From NCBI GenBank assembly GCA_002343845.1, contig DDSQ01000003.1, forward strand, positions 1 to 20,820: a DNA stretch of 20,820 nt. The letters run 5' to 3'. Positions 1-7,725 of the stretch are shown in pieces. Both the position numbers and the translations under genes were made by a program. The notes under the pieces are model-generated. The model was not told the origin of the DNA, searched no databases, and worked only from the letters and a program-made list of their open reading frames with translations. The stretch is from Planctomycetes bacterium UBA2386. Lineage in GTDB: Bacteria; Planctomycetota; UBA1135; UBA2386. Within the stretch, counting starts at the first letter, position 1. Each line of letters opens with the position of its first letter.

Positions 1-308
1 GGCTTGCCGGCGACGCGCACCGCCGGCCGCCAGTCGGCGACCGCGGCCACGGCGATCGCGATGTCGGCGGTAGCGAACGCGCGTTCGGCGGCGGCTTGCA
101 TCTCCAGCGCCGACGTCACCGGCACGACGGCGACGCCCGACGGCGGCGCGACCTCGACGGGACCGAGCACCAGCGTCACACGATGACCCGCGGCCAGCGC
201 CGCCTTGGCAAGGGCGCACCCCATGCGCCCCGAGCTGCCATTGCTCAGGAACCGCACGTCGTCGAGATACTCGCGAGTCGGACCCGCCGTGATCAGGATG
301 GAGACCAT
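1..308 (-). CDS. coaB: Phosphopantothenate-cysteine ligase (CoaB domain), 3'-truncated by window edge
   Basis: CoaB joins 4'-phosphopantothenate to cysteine in the cytoplasmic pathway to coenzyme A. The 102 visible residues open with MVSILITAGPTREYLDD, followed by VRFLSNGSSGRMG (residues 18-30). This is the nucleotide-binding loop and the SNxSSGxMG signature of the DNA/pantothenate-metabolism flavoprotein (CoaB) family. AVAADWRP-like residues (AVAAVADWRP, 86-95) fit the family's AVADxRP motif. In the usual bifunctional CoaBC the flavin-dependent decarboxylase (CoaC) comes first. Here the ligase motif begins at residue 4, so this is a stand-alone CoaB and CoaC must be encoded elsewhere. The ATG at 308-306 was chosen because the reading frame upstream shows no other ATG or GTG close by and the family motif starts immediately. 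The C-terminal half lies outside the window. It is divergent from the efflux operon. Confidence 0.88.
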   Translation of the reverse strand, partial: MVSILITAGPTREYLDDVRFLSNGSSGRMGCALAKAALAAGHRVTLVLGPVEVAPPSGVAVVPVTSALEMQAAAERAFATADIAIAVAAVADWRPAVRVAGK

Positions 309-456
309 GCCCCCGTCGAAGCGGCCGAGGAACGCCGCAAAACCGCCAGCCGTCCTATCGTAGTAACAGTCGCCGCGCGGGGGAGAAAAAACAGCGGGGC
401 GCATCTACATAGGCCGGCTCGACGAACGCGACCGCGGTCGCGATCGAGCCTGCCCT
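309..456. promoter_or_regulatory. Divergent intergenic region between coaB and the efflux operon
   Basis: These 148 bases must hold promoters for both the leftward coaB and the rightward efflux operon. A short A-rich run (gagaaaaaaca, around 383-393) and a TACATA at 406-411 are the only AT-leaning parts and could be promoter elements for the rightward unit. I see no convincing -35 box at a standard distance. A perfect palindrome lies at 427-442 (listed separately). The assignment rests on gene orientation, not on a clear promoter consensus. Confidence 0.4.
427..442. repeat. Perfect 16-bp palindrome ahead of the efflux operon
   Basis: The bases CGCGACCGCGGTCGCG read identically on both strands and end 14 bases before the GTG start at 457. 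The site could be an operator for a dimeric repressor or a leader hairpin occluding the start. In a genome this rich in GC and in GATCGC/GCGATC-type words, chance palindromes are common, so a regulatory role is only a suggestion. Confidence 0.3.
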
Positions 457-2064
457 GTGAACCCGAGTCGACTCGCCCTTCCCCTGTACTTCGTTGCCGC
501 CTCCTGCTGGTCGCCCGGCGCCAGCAAGGAGTCCGCCGACGAGCAGGTCTACGCGATCCTCGCCTCGGCCTCGCAGCAGGTCACGGGCGCCACGCGTCCG
601 TTCACCGTCGAGCGGCCCGTCGACACGCTGCGGCAGCGGCTGGTCGCCGGCAAGGAACCGGTGCGGCTGTCGCTGGCCGAGGCCCTCGACGTCGCCGCCG
701 AGAACAGCCGCGACTTCCAGTCGCAGAAGGAACAGCTCTACCTGGCGGCGTTGAACCTGACGCGGAGCCTGCACGACTTCGCGTGGCGATTCGGCGGCGG
801 CGGCTCGGCGGAGGTCAGCGGCGAGAGCGACGAGACCGCCGACGTCAACCTCGGCACCGATCTGTCGGCGGCGGCGAACAGCGTCTACGGCACGCGCGTC
901 GTCGCCAGCTTCGTCAACACCTTCCTGCGCTCGGTCGTCTCGGGCGGCAGCTTCGACGGCGGCTCGATCCTGAACCTGACGCTGACGCAGCCGCTGCTGC
1001 GCGGCGCAGGCCGGCGCATCGTGCGCGAGCCGCTGACCCAGTCCGAACGCGACGTGGTCTACGCGATGCGGGCGTTCGAGCGCTTCCGTTCGGACTTCGC
1101 GGCAGGCGTCGTCAGCGACTACTGGAACGTCGTGCGCCAGGCCGCCGACCTCGCCAACGTCGAGGCGAACTACGCGAGCATCCTGACCGACAGCGAACGC
1201 ATCCAGGAGCTGTTCGTCGCCGACCGCGCGACGATCACCGACCTCGGCCGCGCGCGGCAGAGTCAGTACGCAGGCGATGCCCAGCGGGTCGCCGCCAAGA
1301 ACCGGCTGCAATCGGCTTTGGACCGCTTCAAGTTGACGCTCGGCCTGCCAGTGGCCGCGCAGGTCGATCTGGACCCGGCCGAGCTCGACAAGCTCGTCGC
1401 GACCGGCGTGCAGGCGATCGACATCGCCGAGGCGGACGCGCTGGCGCTGGCGCTGTCCCGGCGTCTCGACCATCGCACGACCGTCGACGAGGTCGAGGAC
1501 GCGGGCCGCCGCATCCTGGTCGCCGAGGACGCGCTCGGCATGGCGCTCGACTTCACCGCGGCGTTGAACGTCCCCGCCGAGTCGGGCAAGGGCCTCAACC
1601 TCGATTGGTCGCGCGTGAACTGGTCGGCCGGTTTCGAACTCGACCTCGCGCTCGACAAGCTCGTCGAACGCAACGCGCTGCGCAGCGCACTGATCACGAT
1701 GGACCGTTCGCTGCGTTCGCGCGAGGCGAGCGAGGACCAGGTGGCGGCCGATGTCCGCGCGTCGCTGCGCGACATCCAGAGCGCGCTCGACACCCACCGC
1801 ATCCAGACGCTCGCCGTCGAACTGGCGAACCAGCGCGTCGAAGCCCAGACCGACCTCTACACCGCCGGCCGCGTCGAGGCGCGGGAGCTGCTCGACGCCA
1901 AGGACGACCTGTTGCAGGCGCGGCTCGACCTGACCGCGGCGACCGTCGACTACGCGATCGCGCGCCTGCAGCTGATGAACAACTTGGAGGCCATCGCTCT
2001 CGAACCGACCGGACTGCGGTTCGACCCGACCCTGCCGATGCCACAGTCGAAGCCCGCGGAATAG
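457..2064 (+). CDS. TolC-family outer-membrane efflux lipoprotein
   Basis: This 535-residue protein is the outer-membrane channel of the tripartite pump encoded by the next three genes. It would trimerise into a beta-barrel with a long periplasmic alpha-helical tunnel. The GTG start gives a short hydrophobic leader ending in VAASC, so Cys17 is a plausible lipidation site, as in OprM-type channels. The rest is rich in heptad-like helical segments. A central stretch around residues 170-215 (LNLTLTQPLLRGAGRR) is the typical TolC/OEP beta-strand region with the LTQPLLRG motif. The second OEP repeat ends in ARLDLTAATVDYAIARLQL (about residues 487-505), also characteristic. The length matches the family. 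The stop codon is 4 bases before the next start, so the genes are co-transcribed. The family call is secure; the transported substrate is unknown. Confidence 0.88.
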   Translation: MNPSRLALPLYFVAASCWSPGASKESADEQVYAILASASQQVTGATRPFTVERPVDTLRQRLVAGKEPVRLSLAEALDVAAENSRDFQSQKEQLYLAALNLTRSLHDFAWRFGGGGSAEVSGESDETADVNLGTDLSAAANSVYGTRVVASFVNTFLRSVVSGGSFDGGSILNLTLTQPLLRGAGRRIVREPLTQSERDVVYAMRAFERFRSDFAAGVVSDYWNVVRQAADLANVEANYASILTDSERIQELFVADRATITDLGRARQSQYAGDAQRVAAKNRLQSALDRFKLTLGLPVAAQVDLDPAELDKLVATGVQAIDIAEADALALALSRRLDHRTTVDEVEDAGRRILVAEDALGMALDFTAALNVPAESGKGLNLDWSRVNWSAGFELDLALDKLVERNALRSALITMDRSLRSREASEDQVAADVRASLRDIQSALDTHRIQTLAVELANQRVEAQTDLYTAGRVEARELLDAKDDLLQARLDLTAATVDYAIARLQLMNNLEAIALEPTGLRFDPTLPMPQSKPAE

Positions 2065-2068
2065 ACCC

Positions 2069-4180
2069 ATGAGCCACGTGAGAACCCGATCGAATCGCCG
2101 CCTGCTGGTCGTGGCCGCGCTGCTGGCCGCGTGCAGCGACTCGGCGCCGAACACGCCGGACCCCAACCAGTTCGTGGTGCAGGTCGCCGACCTGCCGATC
2201 ACGGTGCGCGAGAACGCCGAACTGCAGGCGCTGCGGGAGACGATCGTGCGGTCCGAAGTCGAGGGTCAGTCGACGATCATCTTCATCGTGCCCGAGGGCA
2301 CGGTCGTGAAGCAGGGCGACAAGCTGGTCGAGCTCGACGTCAGCGAGCTGGTCGAGAAGTCTTCGAACCAGGAGATCGCGGTCGAGAAGGCACGGAGCTC
2401 GCTCGAGCAGGCGCGGACGCAGCAGAACATCCTCGAGAAGGAGCTGACCACGAAGCGCAACACCGCGACGTCGCAGCTCGAGATCGCGCGCATGAACCGC
2501 GAGAAGCTGCTCGGCGCACGCGACGGCAACGGTTCCGAGGGCAAGAACGCGGACATGGTGACGCGCCTGCGCGAGCTCGTGACGCCGCCGCCCGATGCAA
2601 ACGACGCCGAGCCCGCGCCGAGCGGACTCGCCGCGCGCGTGAATCCGGCGAACTACGCCGGACTCGTGGACCGCGCGACGAAGCTGCTGACCGGCAAGGG
2701 CGAGACGGCGGCGGAGAGCCTCGCGCGCGACATGGGCGAGATGGCCAACAAGATCCTGCAGCAGGCCGACCAGATCCGCCTCGCGATGGCGGACCTCAAG
2801 GTCAAGGAGGACACGCTGCTGCACAGCCGCCGGCTCGCCGCGAAGAAGTTCATCACGCGCAACGAGCTCGAGCGCGACGAGCTCGCCTGGCAGAGCCAGC
2901 AGTCGAAGGTCACGATCGCGTGGAACGACCTCGAACTGCTGATCAACTACACGCTGCACACCGAGCGCATCAAGGCGACGCAGGACTTCGAGAACGCGAC
3001 GCTCGAGCTCGACCGCGTCGAAGCGAGCAACGACGCCGAACGCAAGAAGGCCGCGTTCGACATCGACGCGAAGACCAAGGAGTTCACGCTCGCCAAGGAG
3101 CGCCTCGACAACCTCAAGCGCCAGATCGACAGCGCGGTGATGCTGGCGCCGACGCCGGGCACCGTGGTCTACGCACGCATCGACCGCAACCGCGGCGGCG
3201 GCGAAGCGGTGCGCGAAGGCGTCCAGGTGCGCGAACGGCAGGAGATGATCATCCTGCCCGACACCACCAAGATGCGTTGCGTCATCAAGGTGCAGGAAGC
3301 GCAGGTCGACAAGGTGATGCGCGGACAGCCGGCCCACGTCACGGTCGAGGCGTTCCAGGGCGAGACGTTCACCGGGCGCGTCACCAGCGTGGCACCGGTC
3401 GCCGACAGCAACAGCGGCTGGATGACCAGCGACCGCAAGGTCTACACGACGTTGGTCGAGCTCGACTCGGACAACCCTGACGGCCGCCTGCGTTCCCGCA
3501 TGGCGGCGAACGTGACGATCTCCGTGGAAACGGTGAAGGACACGCTGCCGGTGCCGCTGCAGGCGGTGTTCCGCGACCGCTCGGTCAACTACGTCTGGAA
3601 GAAGTCGCCGGCTGGCCCGGTGGCGACGCCGGTCCGGGTCGGCCGCCAAAACACCGAGCGCGTCGCGCTCCTCGATGGAGTCGCTGGCGGCGACGTGCTG
3701 CTGCTGCTGGCGCCCGCGGGCGTGCCCGAACCGAAGTTCGAGCAACCGGTGGCCCCCGAACCGGCCCCTCTGAAACCGCAGCCCGGCAACGGAAAGGAAG
3801 ACGGCAACGGCAACGGCAACGGTCCGACCAACGGCGGCGACGGGCCACGCCGTGGGACTGGCATGGGCGCGATGAACAAGCCGCTCGCCGAAATGACGCC
3901 GGACGAACTCGCCGCCTACCGGGACCGGCTCGACGGCATGAGCCGCATGATCGATGGGGCGCGCCAGGCCGGCAACGGCGAAGCCGCCAACGAGATCGAG
4001 ACGACGCTCGCCGCCCTGCGGGCCGCGCTCGACAAGAACGACCTCGTCGCCGGCCAGGTGCAGAGAGACAAGCTCAGCGCATTGATGCGGCGCATGGGCG
4101 GAGCGCGCGGCGAAGGCGGCGAGCGCCCGCGCCGCGGCGGCAATGGTGGCGAGGACGGCGGTGGTCGCCGCGGCAACTGA
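2069..4180 (+). CDS. HlyD/MacA-family membrane-fusion lipoprotein, extended form
   Basis: This 703-residue periplasmic adaptor links the inner-membrane permease to the TolC channel. The N-terminus has an Arg-rich n-region and hydrophobic core ending in a good lipobox (LLAAC, Cys22). A split biotinyl/lipoyl-like half-motif, VPEGTVVKQGDKLVELD, lies near residues 74-90. A long alpha-helical hairpin (roughly 90-350) follows, then the second lipoyl half with LAPTPGTVVYARID, and beta-barrel and membrane-proximal domains (about 385-540). E. coli MacA is about 370 residues, so this protein is nearly twice as long. The excess is a Pro/Asn-rich insertion in the hairpin (about 155-210) and a C-terminal addition after about 550. 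That addition consists of a Pro/Asn/Gly linker, a charged helical segment and a Gly/Arg-rich tail. The ATG start sits 4 bases after tolC. The adaptor role is certain enough; the role of the C-terminal addition is unknown. Confidence 0.87.
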   Translation: MSHVRTRSNRRLLVVAALLAACSDSAPNTPDPNQFVVQVADLPITVRENAELQALRETIVRSEVEGQSTIIFIVPEGTVVKQGDKLVELDVSELVEKSSNQEIAVEKARSSLEQARTQQNILEKELTTKRNTATSQLEIARMNREKLLGARDGNGSEGKNADMVTRLRELVTPPPDANDAEPAPSGLAARVNPANYAGLVDRATKLLTGKGETAAESLARDMGEMANKILQQADQIRLAMADLKVKEDTLLHSRRLAAKKFITRNELERDELAWQSQQSKVTIAWNDLELLINYTLHTERIKATQDFENATLELDRVEASNDAERKKAAFDIDAKTKEFTLAKERLDNLKRQIDSAVMLAPTPGTVVYARIDRNRGGGEAVREGVQVRERQEMIILPDTTKMRCVIKVQEAQVDKVMRGQPAHVTVEAFQGETFTGRVTSVAPVADSNSGWMTSDRKVYTTLVELDSDNPDGRLRSRMAANVTISVETVKDTLPVPLQAVFRDRSVNYVWKKSPAGPVATPVRVGRQNTERVALLDGVAGGDVLLLLAPAGVPEPKFEQPVAPEPAPLKPQPGNGKEDGNGNGNGPTNGGDGPRRGTGMGAMNKPLAEMTPDELAAYRDRLDGMSRMIDGARQAGNGEAANEIETTLAALRAALDKNDLVAGQVQRDKLSALMRRMGGARGEGGERPRRGGNGGEDGGGRRGN

Positions 4181-4190
4181 GGGGAACGCC

Positions 4191-4916
4191 GTGACGGCAG
4201 CCGATCGTCCGATCATCGCCGAGTTCGTCGACGTCCACCGTCACTACGTGATGGGCAAGAACGTCGTGAAGGCCCTGAACGGCGTGTCGATGCAGGTCCG
4301 CAAGGGCGACTACCTCGCGATCATGGGCCGCTCGGGATCCGGCAAGAGCACGATGCTGAACATCCTCGGCGGGCTCGACCGCCCGACGTCGGGCGAGTAC
4401 CGCGTCGGCGGCCGCGACGTGAGTCGCCTCAGCGACGACGACCTCTCCGACGTGCGCGGCCGCGAAATCGGGTTCATCTTCCAGTCGTTCAACCTGATCC
4501 CGCAGCTGACCGTGCTCGAGAACCTCGAGGTCCCGCTGTTCTACCAGGGGCGTGTCGGCCCCGAGTCGCGCCGCAAGGCCGAGCACCTCGCCGGACGCGT
4601 CGGCCTCGGCGGCCGGCTCGAGCACAAGCCGATGGAGCTGTCGGGCGGCCAGCAGCAGCGCGTCGCGATCGCCAGGGCCTTGATGAACGACCCGCTCTTC
4701 CTGCTCGCCGACGAGGCGACCGGCAACCTCGACAGCAACACCGAGAAGGAGATCCTGGACCTGTTCGACGACTTGCGGCCGGACGGCGTCACCATCGTCG
4801 TGGTCACCCACAACCCGAAGGTCGCCGAACGCGCCGACCACACGCTGTGGCTGAAGGACGGGCAGGTCGAGCAGTTGATCGACAACCGCGCCGCGGCCGG
4901 CAGGGGTACCACGTGA
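4191..4916 (+). CDS. ABC transporter ATP-binding protein (MacB/LolD type)
   Basis: This 241-residue ATPase would power the adjacent MacB-type permease from the cytoplasmic face. All ABC motifs are intact: Walker A GRSGSGKST (46-54), Q-loop Gln98 in FIFQSFNLIPQLT, signature LSGGQQQRV (150-158), Walker B LFLLADEATGNLD (169-181) with catalytic Glu175, and switch His207. The NLIPQLTVLENLEVPL wording is typical of the LolD/MacB/FtsE subfamily. An ATG at 4143 is in frame but lies inside the preceding gene. The GTG at 4191 is preferred because it follows an AGGGG-type ribosome site directly after the upstream stop and leaves a normal N-terminus. The stop overlaps the permease start. In E. coli MacB the ATPase and permease are fused; here they are separate, as is common outside Proteobacteria. 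Confidence 0.93.
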   Translation: MTAADRPIIAEFVDVHRHYVMGKNVVKALNGVSMQVRKGDYLAIMGRSGSGKSTMLNILGGLDRPTSGEYRVGGRDVSRLSDDDLSDVRGREIGFIFQSFNLIPQLTVLENLEVPLFYQGRVGPESRRKAEHLAGRVGLGGRLEHKPMELSGGQQQRVAIARALMNDPLFLLADEATGNLDSNTEKEILDLFDDLRPDGVTIVVVTHNPKVAERADHTLWLKDGQVEQLIDNRAAAGRGTT

Positions 4917-6181
4917 TCCGCGACACCATGCGCATGGTTCGGCTCGGGCTGAAGAGCCTGATGCTGCACAAGCTGCGCAGCACGCTGACGACCGCCGGCA
5001 TCCTGTTCGGCGTCGCTTCGGTGATCGCGATGCTGGCGGTCGGCGAGGGCGCCTCGGCCGAGACGCTGCGGCAGTACCGCGAGATGGGCGTCACCAACGT
5101 GCTCATCCGCAGCAAGAAGCCCGAAGAGACCCAGCAGTCGTCGACGTCGAGCACGATGAGCATTCTCGGCTACGGGCTGGTCTACCACGACGCCGACCGC
5201 ATCCAGAACCTGCTGCCGACGGCCACGGTCGTGCGCGTTCGCGAGTTCCAGCGCGGCGTGATCCGTGGCGAGAACTGGACCAGCACGATCATCGTCGGCA
5301 CCGAAGTCGACTTCCTCGACGTCACCAACATGAAGGTCGACGAGGGCCGCTGGCTGTCCGAACTCGACCAACAACACCAGGCCAACATCTGCGTGATCGG
5401 CCACAAGCTGGCACGCAACCTGTTCCCGCTCGAGGACCCGGTCGGCAAGACGATCCTGGTCGGCATCGAGGATCGCTTCGAAGTCGTCGGCGTGCTCGAA
5501 GGCCAGGGCCGCGCCGCGTCGCCCAACGGCACGACGCTCGACGAATGCGCGTTCATCCCGCTGACCAGCTCGAGAAGGCGCTTCGGCGACACCGTGCGCA
5601 ACCCGTCGACGAACCGCTTCGAGAACGTCGAGCTGCAGGAGGTCAAGGTCAAGATGCCGTCGACGGACGACGTCGAGATGGCGGCCGCGGTGCTCGATCG
5701 CATGTTGATGAGCGACCCGGTGCACAGCGCCAAGAAGGACATCGAGATCACCGTGCCACTCGAGCTGCTGCGCAAGGCCGAGGCGACCGAGCGCATGTTC
5801 AACCTCGTGCTGGCGGTGATCGCGTCGATCAGCCTGCTGGTCGGCGGCATCGGCATCATGAACGTGATGCTCGCGACGGTGACCGAGCGCACGCGCGAGA
5901 TCGGCATCCGCAGAGCACTCGGCGCCAAGAAGAAGCACATCGTGCAGCAGTTCCTGGTCGAGGCCGGCGTGCTGTCGGCGCTCGGCGGACTGGTCGGCGT
6001 CGGCCTCGGCGTGCTGGTGCCCTACGGCATCGAGCGCTGGTTCGAGCAGCAGACGGACGTGCAGCCGCCGCACGTGCTGCTCGCGTTCGGCATCTCGGCC
6101 GCGGTCGGCGTCGTCTTCGGGCTCTACCCGGCGTGGCGGGCCGCCAACATGGACCCGGTCGAAGCCCTGCGCCACGAGTGA
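4913..6181 (+). CDS. MacB/FtsX-family ABC transporter permease
   Basis: This 422-residue inner-membrane protein is the permease and mechanotransmission partner of the ATPase before it. An N-terminal amphipathic segment and one transmembrane helix (about 25-45, with the TTAGILFGVASVIAMLAVGEG pattern) lead into a periplasmic MacB-PCD domain (about 46-290). Three C-terminal helices (about 297-320, 350-372 and 385-402) form the FtsX domain. The cytoplasmic motif RTREIGIRRALGAKKKHI between helices 2 and 3 and the terminal YPAWRAANMDPVEALR are hallmarks of MacB permeases. The GTG at 4913 was selected because it overlaps the ATPase stop (GTGA) and has an AGGGG six bases upstream; in-frame starts further upstream lie within the ATPase gene. 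It is the last gene of the operon and converges on the response-regulator gene. Confidence 0.93.
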   Translation: MIRDTMRMVRLGLKSLMLHKLRSTLTTAGILFGVASVIAMLAVGEGASAETLRQYREMGVTNVLIRSKKPEETQQSSTSSTMSILGYGLVYHDADRIQNLLPTATVVRVREFQRGVIRGENWTSTIIVGTEVDFLDVTNMKVDEGRWLSELDQQHQANICVIGHKLARNLFPLEDPVGKTILVGIEDRFEVVGVLEGQGRAASPNGTTLDECAFIPLTSSRRRFGDTVRNPSTNRFENVELQEVKVKMPSTDDVEMAAAVLDRMLMSDPVHSAKKDIEITVPLELLRKAEATERMFNLVLAVIASISLLVGGIGIMNVMLATVTERTREIGIRRALGAKKKHIVQQFLVEAGVLSALGGLVGVGLGVLVPYGIERWFEQQTDVQPPHVLLAFGISAAVGVVFGLYPAWRAANMDPVEALRHE

Positions 6182-6195
6182 CGCAGCGGCTGCGT
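6181..6195. terminator. Possible bidirectional terminator hairpin between convergent genes
   Basis: ACGCAGC, one base, then GCTGCGT forms a perfect inverted repeat that occupies almost the entire 16-base gap between the stops of the permease (plus strand) and the response regulator (minus strand). A realistic fold has about 6 base pairs and a 3-base loop. There is no T-run on either side, so factor-independent termination is uncertain. Confidence 0.35.
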
Positions 6196-6197
6196 GA

Positions 6198-6578
6198 CTA
6201 CGCCTTGACGGCCGCGTGCTTCTCGACGAGGTCGATCAGCTCGTCCGGTTCGAACGGCTTGCGGAAGTAGTCGACCGCACCCATCTCGGCGCTCTTCTGA
6301 TGGCCGCGGCTGTGCTCGCGGGCGGTGAAGATGACCACGGGGATGTTGGCCGTCGCGGTCTCCTTCTTCAGGCGCGTCAGCGTCTCCCACCCGTCGATGC
6401 CCGGCATCATGATGTCGAGCAGGACGAGGTCGGGACTCTGGGTCTTGGCCTTGGCGATGCCGTCTTCACCGTTGGTGGCCGACTCGACGCGGAACCCTGC
6501 CGCCTCGAGGACCATCTGCGTGGACACGATGATCAGCTTCTCGTCTTCGATGATCAGGACGGTTCGTTGCGTGGTCAT
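6198..6578 (-). CDS. Single-domain response regulator (CheY-like receiver)
   Basis: This 126-residue protein is a lone receiver domain with no output domain. The acidic pocket (Glu11, Asp12), phosphoacceptor Asp55 (LVLLDIMMPGIDG), Thr85 and Lys107 are all present, so it should be phosphorylatable. Its ATG overlaps the stop of the histidine-kinase gene (ATGA), so the two are almost certainly co-translated partners. Because it has no DNA-binding part, its output must be a protein contact or an onward phosphotransfer. The sequence GIDGWETLTRLKKE is typical of stand-alone receivers and receivers of hybrid kinases. It is the last gene of the minus-strand signalling block. Confidence 0.94.
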   Translation of the reverse strand: MTTQRTVLIIEDEKLIIVSTQMVLEAAGFRVESATNGEDGIAKAKTQSPDLVLLDIMMPGIDGWETLTRLKKETATANIPVVIFTAREHSRGHQKSAEMGAVDYFRKPFEPDELIDLVEKHAAVKA

Positions 6579-7657
6579 GCTCTCTGCTCCGTGGCTGCGG
6601 ACGCGGCCGCAGCCGCTCGGCCCTGCCGTTGCAGCGGCAGGTTGAAGGAGAAATCGGCTCCGTGGCCCAGTTGGCTGGAGACTTCGATGCGACTTCCGTG
6701 CGCCTCGACGATGCCCTGGGCGACGAACAGACCGAGGCCGGCGCCACCGTGGTGGCGCGTCAGCGGGTCCTCGACCTGGAAGAACTTCTCGAAGATGCGT
6801 CGGTGGTAGCGCGGATCGACGCCGATGCCGTCGTCGCGAACCCGGAACCGCAGGTCGTCACCCGAGCGCTCGATGGCAACGGCCACCCGGCCACCGTCGC
6901 GGGCGAACTTGACCGCGTTCTCGACCAGCGCCTGGCAGGCGCGGCGCAGGCCGGACCGATCGGCGTCGAGTTTCTCGTCACCGCCCTCGACCGCGAGCGT
7001 CAGCTCGATGTGGCGCCCACGCGCCGGTTGCTCGAACGGTTCGAGCAGCCCGTTCGCCAGCGATGCGACCGTGCAGACTTCGCGATCCTGGCCGTAGTCG
7101 GCGGATTCGAGGTTGCCCAGGTTGATCAGCTTGTCGATCTGGTGCTCGAGGCGGATCGCCTGTTCACGGATCGACTCGCAGGCCGCCTGCTGGCGTTCGC
7201 CAAGGGGACCGAGCCGCCCCTTCGTCATCATCGTCGCGAACGTCTTGATGCCGGTCAGCGGCGTGCGCAGTTCGTGGGCGACGATCGACAGGTACTGGTT
7301 GCGGAGCTGGTCGGACTTGAACGACGCCGTGACGTCGCGCAACACGGTCAACACGCCGGCTGGCTGGCCGAGGTGGTCGTTGACGACCCGCGTGTCGCAG
7401 CGGATGTAGAGCAGATCGTGCGCGTCGGCGTGCACCTCGACGGTGCGTGACGCTTCGCGTTCCTGCGCCATGCGGGCGTGGTCCGCCACGATCGCGGCCA
7501 GGAGATCGGCTCGCCCCGGCAGCGCCGACAACGGCTGGCCGATCGAGCAGAACGCCTTGGCGCCGAGCAGGTCCTCGGCCGCGGCGTTGAGCATCGCGAT
7601 CGCGCCGCCGCGATCGACGAACACGACGCCATCCATGATGTCCGTGATCTGGCCCAT
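6575..7657 (-). CDS. Soluble PAS-domain sensor histidine kinase
   Basis: This 360-residue kinase is predicted to autophosphorylate and donate to the receiver encoded directly downstream. Residues 1-110 form a PAS domain, with DIMDGVVFVDRGGAI near the start and GVLTVLRDVT at its end. The HisKA domain follows, with the H-box YLSIVAHELRTPLTGIK and phospho-accepting His128. The HATPase_c domain has an N-box (Asn247 in ALVENAVKFARDGG), a G1 box (DDGIGV, 275-280), an F-box (IFEKFF) and a G2 box (GGAGLGLFVAQGI). No hydrophobic segment long enough to cross the membrane is seen, so it is cytoplasmic and the PAS domain is the likely sensor. A short Ala-rich tail ends the protein. The ATG at 7657 is the first start after an in-frame stop 54 bases upstream of it. 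The possible ribosome site GGAGG is about 12 bases away, which is long. Confidence 0.92.
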   Translation of the reverse strand: MGQITDIMDGVVFVDRGGAIAMLNAAAEDLLGAKAFCSIGQPLSALPGRADLLAAIVADHARMAQEREASRTVEVHADAHDLLYIRCDTRVVNDHLGQPAGVLTVLRDVTASFKSDQLRNQYLSIVAHELRTPLTGIKTFATMMTKGRLGPLGERQQAACESIREQAIRLEHQIDKLINLGNLESADYGQDREVCTVASLANGLLEPFEQPARGRHIELTLAVEGGDEKLDADRSGLRRACQALVENAVKFARDGGRVAVAIERSGDDLRFRVRDDGIGVDPRYHRRIFEKFFQVEDPLTRHHGGAGLGLFVAQGIVEAHGSRIEVSSQLGHGADFSFNLPLQRQGRAAAAASAATEQRA

Positions 7658-7690
7658 CGCGACCTGCAGCCTCCGCCCACCGTCTGCTCC

Positions 7691-7719
7691 GGTGATCGCG
7701 GCCCGCGGGCCGCATCACC
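7691..7719. repeat. Large perfect inverted repeat between the STAS and kinase genes
   Basis: GGTGAT, one C, a 16-base perfect palindrome (GCGGCCCGCGGGCCGC, 7698-7713) and ATCACC together make a nearly uninterrupted dyad starting 6 bases after the STAS stop codon. Transcribed from the minus strand it would give a very stable hairpin with a single bulged base. No T-run follows, so it resembles an mRNA-processing or attenuating stem inside the operon more than a classical terminator. It could also be a DNA operator site. Confidence 0.5.
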
Positions 7720-7725
7720 CTGGAG

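Noticed and set aside
3781..3840. Possible tandem repeat (GGCAAC units) in the adaptor gene
   Set aside because: Only a few GGCAAC hexamers encode the GNGNGN run of the linker; too short and too codon-biased to call a separate repeat element.
4143..4190. Earlier ATG start for the ABC ATPase
   Set aside because: It lies within the adaptor gene and adds an Ala-rich peptide not seen in the family; the GTG at 4191 has a ribosome site.
1694..4216. An 840-codon open frame on the minus strand opposite the adaptor gene
   Set aside because: Its translation is a low-complexity His/Arg/Ala/Val series with no domain, and the opposite strand encodes a clear membrane-fusion protein. Long antisense frames are expected at this GC content.
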